From: an uncultured Succinivibrio sp.
Lineage (GTDB): Bacteria; Pseudomonadota; Gammaproteobacteria; Enterobacterales; Succinivibrionaceae
Length of the DNA: 10,576 nucleotides
Direction: 5' to 3'
Assembly (NCBI GenBank): GCA_900754255.1
Contig: CAAECI010000085.1
Location: 1 to 10,576, forward strand
The notes under the pieces are model-generated. The model was not told the DNA's origin and did not search any database. It was given only the letters and a program-made list of their open reading frames with translations. This document shows, piece after piece, positions 1-6,008 of the stretch (position 1 is the stretch's first letter; every line of letters begins with the position of its first letter). The translations under genes and the position numbers were made by a program.

Positions 1-266
1 AATTTAAAAAGCACGTCGTTGGTGAGCTTTAGATCGTGCGCCTTAAGACCATTTCACTGCGGAGAATTAATATCCATGATCAAACATTTGTATGTTAGAT
101 TGATATATTCATTTTTTTTCTTGAAGTATAACATCTGTACAAGGTATGTTGACTGAATAAAAGGCAGTCATTTTAAGTGAGCACTGACAACAGTCAAAAC
201 TAATTCTTAACAGTTATTTTGGGAAGAACAAGCAGAACCCGGAAATTTGCCGATTTGCCGTCAGTG
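1..266. other. AT-rich intergenic region at left edge
   Basis: No gene can be supported here. The stretch lies downstream of the leftward macrodomain gene. It contains a terminator-like hairpin at 6-39 (listed separately). A small plus-strand hairpin has stem TGACTG 150-155 with CAGTCA 165-170 and is followed by TTTT. A tandem repeat of the octamer tttgccga/tttgccgt lies near 245-260. A 26-codon plus-strand ORF (76-156) follows a GGAG at 61-64, but its composition is that of random AT-rich DNA. No convincing promoter was found. Confidence 0.6.
6..39 (-). terminator. Possible weak intrinsic terminator
   Basis: Read on the minus strand, a 5-bp stem (GCACG 35-39 with CGTGC 11-15) closes a 19-nt loop and is followed directly by TTTTT (the A tract at 6-10). 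It could end the transcript that passes through the macrodomain gene, whose stop is about 230 nt upstream. The short stem and long loop make this weak. Confidence 0.25.
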
Positions 267-770
267 CTATGCGTTGTCTTCAATAATAGTTTGATATTTT
301 TCTACTATCTTTTCTGCAACGTCTATGAAGATCACTTCCCTTGGGTATTCTCCCTTAAACTTATTCACCGTATCATAAGCAATTTCACAGGCTCTTTCAT
401 AGGGAAAGCCGTATACTCCGCATGAGATGGCCGGGAAGGCTATGCTTTCAAATTTCATGTCACAGGCTAAGCGAAGACATTCTGCATAGCAGGAGTGCAA
501 AAGGGCTTCCTCGTTGTTCCGCCCGCCGCGCCATACCGGACCCACGGTATGGATTATGTAAGCAGAGGGAAGGTTAAAGCCCGGAGTCAGCTTGCATTTG
601 CCCGTATCACATCCGTGAAGAGAGCGGCAGTATTCCCAAAGCTTGGGACCTGCGGCACGATGTATGGCTCCGTCTACACCGCCTCCGCCCAATAGCGAGC
701 TGTTGGCGGCGTTGACCACGGCATCGACCTTAAGTGCGGTTATATCGCCACGCATGATCCTAATTTGCAT
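267..770 (-). CDS. Macrodomain protein, MacroD/YmdB-type ADP-ribosyl hydrolase
   Basis: A 167-residue protein that is a single macrodomain. Visible motifs are GDIT (residues 8-11), VVNAANSSLLGGGGVDGAIH (18-37), TPGF (62-65), HTVGP (74-78) and AISCGVYGFP (114-123). These form the ADP-ribose pocket of the MacroD/YmdB class. Asn23 and Asp33 fall where family members carry the residues needed for catalysis. Known relatives remove ADP-ribose from acidic side chains or deacetylate O-acetyl-ADP-ribose in the cytoplasm. The ATG at 770 has a good ribosome site (AGGAGA, 5 nt spacing) within the 63-nt gap after the ATP-grasp gene. That gap holds a hairpin but no clear promoter, so co-transcription with the upstream trio is plausible but unproven. 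The domain assignment is firm; the substrate is not visible. Confidence 0.93.
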   Translation of the reverse strand: MQIRIMRGDITALKVDAVVNAANSSLLGGGGVDGAIHRAAGPKLWEYCRSLHGCDTGKCKLTPGFNLPSAYIIHTVGPVWRGGRNNEEALLHSCYAECLRLACDMKFESIAFPAISCGVYGFPYERACEIAYDTVNKFKGEYPREVIFIDVAEKIVEKYQTIIEDNA

Positions 771-812
771 GAGTCTCTCCTATTGGAAATGCAAGCACCC
801 TTGAAATATAGG

Positions 813-832
813 ATCCGAGTAAGCTCTCGGAT
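813..832 (-). other. Intercistronic hairpin between ATP-grasp and macrodomain genes
   Basis: A perfect 7-bp stem (ATCCGAG 813-819 with CTCGGAT 826-832) and a 6-nt loop sit one base beyond the ATP-grasp stop codon. Read on the minus strand it is followed by CCTATATTTC rather than a U run, so it is not a standard terminator. It could protect the upstream mRNA end or partly reduce transcription into the macrodomain gene. Confidence 0.45.
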
Positions 833-833
833 G

Positions 834-1847
834 CTAATTATGGGCAGGTTCGTCGTTCCATACTCCGAAATGCTCCATTGAAAAGGCCACCCTCTCCGGG
901 ATCGAAAGGCGATGCTTTTTGGTTAAGGCCTCTATAAGCCGCAAACGCGGCAATAAGCCGGCATTGTTGCAGATCTGAATGGCAAGTCCCGGGCGCGCAT
1001 TTAACTCGAGCAACATGGGGCCCTTATCTCGATCGAGTACGATGTCGGTACCTATATAGCCCAACCCGGACATCTCGTAGCAGGATGAGGCCAGAGTCAG
1101 CACCTGACGCCAATGGGGAACGCACAGCTCGCTTAACTTGCGATCGGTGTCGGGATGAAATTCCACGGGCTCGTTAAATTGTACGGCTCTTACGGCTCTT
1201 CCGGTGCGTACGCATATCCCGACGCCTACGGCGCCCTGATGCAAATTGGCCTTGCCGTCCGAGGCGCTGGTGGAGAGACGCATCATACACATGATGGGAA
1301 AGCCCTTGAAGACAATGACGCGCGTATCGGGGACGCCGTCATAGCTGAAGCCCGAAAACACATTGTCAAAGTGAATGAGCTCCTCAATAAGGGCAATGTC
1401 GGGGCGACCTCCCAGAGAAAACAAGCCGGCAAGAATATTGGTCAGGTGACGATCTATGTCGTGCAGCGAAACCTCCTCGCCTGAGGATTTGATGAAGTGT
1501 CCGTCGGCATCGTTGCGATCCTTAATGACCATGATCCCTTTTCCGCCCGATCCCTGCGCAGGCTTAATGCAAAACTCGCGATGATCGCCCAAGATCTCAA
1601 GTATATTGCCTATGTCATGCTGATCGCGTATCGCTCCTATCAGTTTCGGGGTATTGACCATATGCTCAACCGCAATATGCTTGGTCATAAGCTTGTTGTC
1701 GACGAGCGGGTATAGGGAGCGCTTGTTGTAACGGCTTATATAGCTTATGTTGCGCTGATTCATACCCATGACGCCGTCGTGCACCATATCGAAGGGATTT
1801 GCGTAGCGCTTTAGCAACTTCAATTTATTTAGGGATAAACCGAGCAT
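834..1847 (-). CDS. ATP-grasp ligase, RimK-related alpha-L-glutamate ligase-like protein
   Basis: A 337-residue soluble protein of the ATP-grasp fold, in the group annotated as alpha-L-glutamate ligase-like. The nucleotide-binding segment is FCIKPAQGSGGKGIMVI (92-108). The central strand DTRVIVFKGFPIMCMMRL is at 174-191. The metal-binding end is LGYIGTDIVLD (262-272) followed by MLLELNARPGLAIQICN (278-294), with Glu281 and Asn283 as expected magnesium ligands. Family members join a carboxylate, via an acyl phosphate, to an amine; the acceptor of this subgroup is not established. The gene starts 3 nt after the membrane-protein stop, with AGAGGA about 8 nt before the ATG, so translation is probably coupled. 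The length is normal and no key residue is missing. It is the cytoplasmic member of the trio. Confidence 0.9.
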   Translation of the reverse strand: MLGLSLNKLKLLKRYANPFDMVHDGVMGMNQRNISYISRYNKRSLYPLVDNKLMTKHIAVEHMVNTPKLIGAIRDQHDIGNILEILGDHREFCIKPAQGSGGKGIMVIKDRNDADGHFIKSSGEEVSLHDIDRHLTNILAGLFSLGGRPDIALIEELIHFDNVFSGFSYDGVPDTRVIVFKGFPIMCMMRLSTSASDGKANLHQGAVGVGICVRTGRAVRAVQFNEPVEFHPDTDRKLSELCVPHWRQVLTLASSCYEMSGLGYIGTDIVLDRDKGPMLLELNARPGLAIQICNNAGLLPRLRLIEALTKKHRLSIPERVAFSMEHFGVWNDEPAHN

Positions 1848-1850
1848 CGA

Positions 1851-3548
1851 TCAATCCTCTTTTCTATTTTGGTCAGGATCCTGTTTTTCTTCGGTCTTGT
1901 TCAACGAAGCCTGGGCCGATTGCTTCCACTTGCGATAAACATTGTGTGGATCGCTCTTAAGCTCCTTGAGTTCATCATGCAGACGGTCGCATTCGGGAGT
2001 CATCTGATCTCCGTTTTTAAAGCGTTTTATCTGGCTTACCAGGGGCTTAAAGCGTTTAAGCTCCGAGAGGCGGAAGCCCGTGTAGTTACCCATGAGCAGT
2101 ACCAGCGCCAGGATCACAAACTGCAGGCCTATGAAGTAAAAGGTAAGGTGCTGTACGACGAGGCTGTCCATGGCAATAAAGGCGCATACGGCAACAAAGA
2201 GAGAGCCGCCGCCTTGCTTTAAAACCTCATGATAGCCCTCTTCCTCCCAAATAATGGACATTCTTTCGATGGTCCAGGACAGTATGATCATAGGGAAGAA
2301 GGTAACCTTAAGTCCCTCGGTAAGTCCGAATTTATAGGAGAGCACGGATACGGTGCCGATGATGGCGATCACAAGCACGATGACCGCCGATATTCGTGCC
2401 ACCAGCAACAAATTCAGATGTGAAAGCCATGATCTGACCACAAGTCCTATGCCCACGATGGCAATAAAGCCGATGAGACCTACGATGAGGTTGGTCTGCA
2501 AAAAGGACATGGCGATGAGCACGGGCATGAATGTTCCGGAGGTTTTGACGCCCACGAGGATGCGCAAAAAGACCACGATGAGCACGCCTACGGGCAAAAG
2601 CAGAATATTTTTGAATAGGGCCTGCTCCTCAACCGGCAGGGAATCTACGGACAAGGACAGCATTTCCTCGCCCGAGGCCTGGGCTACCTCGGCCTTGAGC
2701 CTGCCGGCCTGAACGGCACTGATACGATGCTTCAGCATGGAGAAGCTCACGCGGGCTGATTTGCCGCCCTCGAGAGTCAAAATGGGGTTGCCGTTATTGG
2801 TCCAGATAAGCTCGTTGGGATCTATACCCGAGGTGCCGTCCTTGGGATTGAAGATTTGATATTTATTGCCTGAAAAAACGGCGACGCGGCTTTCCAGGGG
2901 ACGATTGCGACGACCGTCCTCCAAGGTAAGCACGCCGATCTCACGAGCATGAACGCCCGCATACTGCAGCACACGCACCACCACACCTGACAGTGAGTAG
3001 CGGGACAGTAACAGCGAGGAGGATTCGCCTTTCTTTTTGAGCTCGTATATGGTCTGGGCCGTCATGGAGAATGGATCGGCGCTTCGAGCCTTTGCTGCTG
3101 CGGCTATCTCCGCAATAGCCGTACCGTAGGGCTCGGGTTCGACGCTCTGGGAAATGGCCGGTATGCGCATCGAGGACATGACTGCATCCGGATCAACAAG
3201 CAGATCGGCGCGGTAATAAAGGGTCTGCTCACCCGAAACGTCGCGCTTTGACCACTCCACATAGTTGTTGTCGCCGCGTTGAATATAATCAACGCCGTAG
3301 CCTAGACTGGAGGTTGTTTGCTTGACCTGGGTTAAGCCCGGTTGTACGGCAGGCAACGCAAAGCGTAGCTGAGAGGCTTCCTGATTGCCTGCAGGCTGAA
3401 ATTCAATCTTGGCCTCGACGCTCCATAAATCACGATCCTGTCCCGGCAGGAAGGGGAGATCATAGGCAACATGCTGATAGCCCATGAGTAAAACACCGAC
3501 TGCAAAAATAAAGGCGGTTACAAAATAAAAGACTCCGCGAGATACCAT
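1851..3548 (-). CDS. Inner-membrane protein: inactive transglutaminase-like domain fused to 7TM region
   Basis: A 565-residue protein. One N-terminal membrane helix (about 5-23) is followed by a periplasmic domain of about 280 residues (30-308). Then come closely spaced hydrophobic helices at about 313-333, 338-349, 354-372, 384-405, 412-426, 447-465 and 468-487, and a charged cytoplasmic tail (about 495-565). This matches the family named inactive transglutaminase fused to seven transmembrane helices. The periplasmic domain contains no cysteine at all, so it cannot use the Cys-His-Asp chemistry of true transglutaminases and is probably a binding domain. The gene starts 3 nt after the protease stop, and its ribosome site (GGGAG) lies inside the last protease codons, implying coupled translation. 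By position it could link the cytoplasmic ligase with the exported protease. Confidence 0.92.
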   Translation of the reverse strand: MVSRGVFYFVTAFIFAVGVLLMGYQHVAYDLPFLPGQDRDLWSVEAKIEFQPAGNQEASQLRFALPAVQPGLTQVKQTTSSLGYGVDYIQRGDNNYVEWSKRDVSGEQTLYYRADLLVDPDAVMSSMRIPAISQSVEPEPYGTAIAEIAAAAKARSADPFSMTAQTIYELKKKGESSSLLLSRYSLSGVVVRVLQYAGVHAREIGVLTLEDGRRNRPLESRVAVFSGNKYQIFNPKDGTSGIDPNELIWTNNGNPILTLEGGKSARVSFSMLKHRISAVQAGRLKAEVAQASGEEMLSLSVDSLPVEEQALFKNILLLPVGVLIVVFLRILVGVKTSGTFMPVLIAMSFLQTNLIVGLIGFIAIVGIGLVVRSWLSHLNLLLVARISAVIVLVIAIIGTVSVLSYKFGLTEGLKVTFFPMIILSWTIERMSIIWEEEGYHEVLKQGGGSLFVAVCAFIAMDSLVVQHLTFYFIGLQFVILALVLLMGNYTGFRLSELKRFKPLVSQIKRFKNGDQMTPECDRLHDELKELKSDPHNVYRKWKQSAQASLNKTEEKQDPDQNRKED

Positions 3549-3551
3549 TTC

Positions 3552-4637
3552 TTATTCTCCCTTCTTTTTGTTTTGCTCTGCAGAGTCGGCATCACCCCGC
3601 TCGCGCTTGAGATCGGGAGGAAGGGACACGCCTGCATCGTCAAGGCGTTTTATATATTCTTCCTTAAGACTTTGCTGAGATACCTCGGGCAGGGCAAAAT
3701 CCGAGTCGTTACCTAGTCTTGCGCCCTGATCAGTATCGGGCATGGCAATGCCGCCTGCGGCCTCACGGGCCATACGCGCATCGTATTCGGCATTGGGATC
3801 CTTGCCGTTCTTCTTCAGGAGATTAAAGAGATCGTTGTTGATAAAGAGCAGTCCGTCCGGATCGGCCCGCTTTTGAATATAGCTACGCGAGACGTCCACG
3901 GCGGCGATATCGGTGATGAGGGAACGACCAAGCAGCATGGGGAAGTCCATAGCCGTACGATCCATAAGATTGAATTCGCTGTATACGGAATAATCGCCGA
4001 TCTTGACGTTGAGTCCCACCACCACACGGTAGCTGAAGCCTGCGGCGGAGGACTGACGTACGCGGGTAACACGCAGGAAGGGGGCCTCGGCCTCTATTTT
4101 GCGTCCGTTGGCCTCGATGGTGAAGCGCACCATTTTCACACCGTCGCTCTCAAAACGGGAGATATTGGTGGCGGTCATGGAAGACACGGTGGCGCCGGTA
4201 TCAACGCGGGCGGCAAAGGTGGCATTGGCCTCCTTGACGTATACATATTCTTCACCGCCAAACAGCATTTTTCCGTCCGGGGTTTCGAGATCGTAATTGC
4301 GGGAGGCATTCAAAAGCACCGTAGAGCTCTTAGGGTTGTCCTTGGATGCCGTCGAGGCATTGATCAATGCCTGATTGGTGTCGATTAAGGCTTGGTTTTG
4401 TCTTCTCAGCGCCTTGATTTCGTCCAAAAGCTGGCGGTTGTAGCGCGAGCTTTCATGGCTCAAGTTGTTAAGATCGCTTTTGATTTTACTGAGATCGGCA
4501 TGCTGAGAGGTAAGCTCGCCGTTGATGCTGTCCATAGTACCCTTGACCTCGAGCAGTCTGTCGTTGATGGCTGCACCCTCGGCCAAGCATGCCGAGGCGA
4601 AGGTTATTGCGGTTAAAAAGATCCCTGCTCGTAACAT
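3552..4637 (-). CDS. Exported retropepsin-like aspartic protease (RimB / 'ATP-dependent zinc protease' family)
   Basis: I chose the ATG at 4637 (361 residues). A TTG 18 nt upstream is in frame but lacks a ribosome site, and the signal peptide begins cleanly at MLRAGIFLTAITF. Cleavage could be by signal peptidase I after Ala19, or lipoprotein-type at Cys17 (context FASAC); the sequence does not decide. Residues about 25-95 form a predicted coiled coil. The retropepsin domain (about 124-254) has the catalytic motif RVDTGATVSSM (Asp146-Thr-Gly) and the later FPMLLGRSLI segment typical of the fold. Members normally act as dimers with one Asp each. No HExxH zinc motif exists. The C-terminal 100 residues are polar and likely flexible. 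It is the first gene of the trio, with a candidate promoter at 4691-4720. Confidence 0.9.
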   Translation of the reverse strand: MLRAGIFLTAITFASACLAEGAAINDRLLEVKGTMDSINGELTSQHADLSKIKSDLNNLSHESSRYNRQLLDEIKALRRQNQALIDTNQALINASTASKDNPKSSTVLLNASRNYDLETPDGKMLFGGEEYVYVKEANATFAARVDTGATVSSMTATNISRFESDGVKMVRFTIEANGRKIEAEAPFLRVTRVRQSSAAGFSYRVVVGLNVKIGDYSVYSEFNLMDRTAMDFPMLLGRSLITDIAAVDVSRSYIQKRADPDGLLFINNDLFNLLKKNGKDPNAEYDARMAREAAGGIAMPDTDQGARLGNDSDFALPEVSQQSLKEEYIKRLDDAGVSLPPDLKRERGDADSAEQNKKKGE

Positions 4638-4690
4638 AATTGTTAAGTCCGTCAAAATTTTTTTTGAAGAATATCACAAAAAAAAAGTCG

Positions 4691-4720
4691 ATTAAATGTA
4701 AAAAATAACTTTAAAATCAA
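4691..4720 (-). promoter_or_regulatory. Candidate sigma-70 promoter for the protease operon
   Basis: On the minus strand TTGATT (4720-4715) and TTTAAT (4696-4691) are separated by 18 nt. Matches to consensus are 4/6 and 5/6. Transcription would start near 4684, about 47 nt before the ATG at 4637. The surroundings are very AT-rich, so chance matches are likely. Confidence 0.3.
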
Positions 4721-4764
4721 TCTGCTTATGACTTTTTTTGCAAGCCTTGGAAAAGAAAGGGGAT

Positions 4765-4829
4765 AAATAGCGTAATAAAGAAGAATTCCGACCTTAAATA
4801 TTGACTCTTTATTTATGGAAACGCTATTT
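4765..4829. repeat. Interrupted 17-bp inverted repeat in the divergent spacer
   Basis: The left arm 4765-4781 (AAATAGCGT plus AATAAAGA) is exactly complementary to the right arm in two blocks: TCTTTATT 4806-4813 and ACGCTATTT 4821-4829. A 7-nt bulge (4814-4820) separates the blocks and a 24-nt loop (4782-4805) separates the arms. On the plus strand the right arm runs into TTcc. All 17 positions pair without mismatch, which is unlikely by chance even in AT-rich DNA. It overlaps a possible promoter at 4801-4830. It could be an operator, a terminator-like hairpin for either direction, or a small repeat element. Confidence 0.6.
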
Positions 4830-4830
4830 T
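4801..4830 (+). promoter_or_regulatory. Possible rightward promoter within the inverted repeat
   Basis: TTGACT (4801-4806, 5/6) and TATTTT (4825-4830, 4/6) are spaced by 18 nt. A transcript would begin near 4838, upstream of the beta-barrel gene. It might end at the T7 tract at 4911-4917 or run on into the gene. Confidence 0.25.
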
Positions 4831-4837
4831 TCCGTAC

Positions 4838-4917
4838 ATAAAAAAGTCTACAAAAATCATCACGGGGATTAAACGTGTGCGTTTTGTGTCCGTGCCCTCA
4901 TGGCTGACGCTTTTTTT
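4838..4917 (+). ncRNA. Speculative short transcript upstream of the beta-barrel gene
   Basis: About 80 nt lie between the possible promoter at 4801-4830 and a run of seven T at 4911-4917. The T run is preceded by a nested weak stem: GCGT 4879-4882 with ACGC 4907-4910, enclosing GCC 4894-4896 with GGC 4902-4904. A separate CACGG 4861-4865 can pair with CCGTG 4890-4894. No known RNA family is recognised. Each stem is short, so this is a suggestion only. Confidence 0.15.
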
Positions 4918-4935
4918 CCCGACAAATGTTATACT
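4904..4935 (+). promoter_or_regulatory. Extended -10 promoter for the beta-barrel gene
   Basis: TATACT at 4930-4935 (5/6) is preceded by TG at 4927-4928, giving an extended -10 element. CTGACG at 4904-4909 is a poor, widely spaced -35. Transcription would start near 4942, giving a leader of about 185 nt before the ATG at 5128. Confidence 0.5.
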
Positions 4936-4941
4936 GCATCT

Positions 4942-5127
4942 GTTTGGAAGGCATTAGGAACTTATCCCATGCCGTCATCCCGATTAATAAGGCGTTTTAA
5001 TTAAGATTTGACGCCTACGGTAGTTATTGCCGAATAAAGCACTTCAAGTCGTGCAAGTATGAATCATATCGGGGTATATTCATTTTTCAGGCCTATGGAG
5101 CGGGCCTTATTTAACGAGAGATTTTTT
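4942..5127 (+). other. Long hairpin-rich 5' leader of the beta-barrel gene
   Basis: If the promoter at 4930-4935 is used, the leader contains several short stems. These are AGGCGT 4990-4995 with ACGCCT 5011-5016, CGG 5018-5020 with CCG 5030-5032, GCAC 5039-5042 with GTGC 5051-5054, and AGGCC 5089-5093 with GGCCT 5103-5107. Outer-membrane protein mRNAs often have structured leaders bound by Hfq-dependent small RNAs; whether that applies here is inference. Confidence 0.3.
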
Positions 5128-5955
5128 ATGCGTAAAACATGCATTCTTGCAGCGCTCGCAACCTGTGCGTTCGCTCCTGCCGTAACCTCTGCCGTTACCG
5201 TGACTCCTATTTATTCACACTTGGGTTCTGCCGATTTTGACGGCTCGGACGGAGACGTCAAGACCACCGTCTACGGAATTATTGCCGAAAATGATATGTT
5301 CACCTTCGGCTATACCAAGACCTCCTATGATTTCTCACGCTTTACCGATGTAGATCTGAACAAGCTTTTCGGCGATGTCAGATACACCCGAGTAAACCCG
5401 GGCTCCATAGGCTATTTCGTAGGTGCCGGTCTGTCCTTCGGTTGGGAGGATGATTTCAATATCTCCGAAAACTATTCCTTCACTCCCCGCGGCGGTATCA
5501 ACTACAATTTTGATGCCGATTGGACCTTGTCAGGCGGCGTCGCCATGAACTTTAACGAGATTGAGAATTACTTCATGCCTATTCTCACCCTCGCATATCG
5601 CGACTTTAACGATCTCGGCTTCTCCGGAATCTTCGGTACCTATAACCGTGCTCAGTATCGCTTCAGTCAGGCCTTGGCCGTCGAGGGCAATGTACGAGGC
5701 ATCGATCGTGAGATCTATCAGCTGGCCGACAAGAGCCGCAACGGTGCAGCCAGAGAGGGCTATTTGATGGAGCGTGCCATCTCCGCCTCTGCAGGCGTAG
5801 TTGTGACCCCGATAGATGCTCTGACCCTTAGAGCCGGTGTCGAGGCTCGCTTTGACCGTGAGATCAAACTCTACAACAAGAACGGCGACAAGCTTACCAA
5901 GAATGATGTGGATCCTTCCTACGGTTTGTACATCAACGGTACGCTGAGTTTTTAA
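5128..5955 (+). CDS. Outer-membrane beta-barrel protein, family not recognised
   Basis: A 275-residue precursor. I chose the ATG at 5128 because it is preceded by GAGAG about 8 nt upstream and begins a clean signal peptide, MRKTCILAALATCAFAPAVTSA, cut after Ala22. An in-frame ATG at 5059 would add 23 residues ahead of the signal and has no good ribosome site. The mature part has many alternating polar/hydrophobic stretches rich in aromatic and Gly residues, and no cysteine. It ends in GLYINGTLSF, a C-terminal phenylalanine strand of the kind recognised by the BAM complex. About 250 residues fits roughly 10-12 strands. Transport or structural function cannot be read from sequence. It is monocistronic by context, with its own promoter and a strong terminator just downstream. 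Confidence 0.82.
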   Translation: MRKTCILAALATCAFAPAVTSAVTVTPIYSHLGSADFDGSDGDVKTTVYGIIAENDMFTFGYTKTSYDFSRFTDVDLNKLFGDVRYTRVNPGSIGYFVGAGLSFGWEDDFNISENYSFTPRGGINYNFDADWTLSGGVAMNFNEIENYFMPILTLAYRDFNDLGFSGIFGTYNRAQYRFSQALAVEGNVRGIDREIYQLADKSRNGAAREGYLMERAISASAGVVVTPIDALTLRAGVEARFDREIKLYNKNGDKLTKNDVDPSYGLYINGTLSF

Positions 5956-5971
5956 TTATTAATTTCAAAAC

Positions 5972-5994
5972 GGCGGGGGAAACCCGCCTTTTTT
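5972..5994 (+). terminator. Strong intrinsic terminator after the beta-barrel gene
   Basis: GGCGGG 5972-5977 pairs with CCCGCC 5983-5988 around a 5-nt loop and is followed by TTTTTT 5989-5994. It lies 17 nt after the stop codon at 5953-5955 and only 14 nt before the next start codon. Confidence 0.9.
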
Positions 5995-6008
5995 ATTTAA
6001 CGAATATC

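Noticed and set aside
76..156. 26-codon plus-strand ORF with GGAG 11 nt upstream and a small hairpin at its end
   Set aside because: Spacing is long, composition is that of AT-rich noncoding DNA, and no promoter or conserved feature is visible.
2229..2712. Plus-strand open frames opposite the membrane protein
   Set aside because: Low-complexity residues (many Met, Thr, Asp, His) are the antisense image of codons for hydrophobic helices; not genes.
3873..4388. A 171-residue plus-strand frame rich in Gly and His
   Set aside because: It lies fully antisense to the well-supported retropepsin gene; its composition is that of a shadow frame and it has no ribosome site or family motif.
5059..5127. 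Upstream ATG extending the beta-barrel protein by 23 residues
   Set aside because: It would place non-signal sequence before a clean signal peptide; the ATG at 5128 has the better ribosome site.
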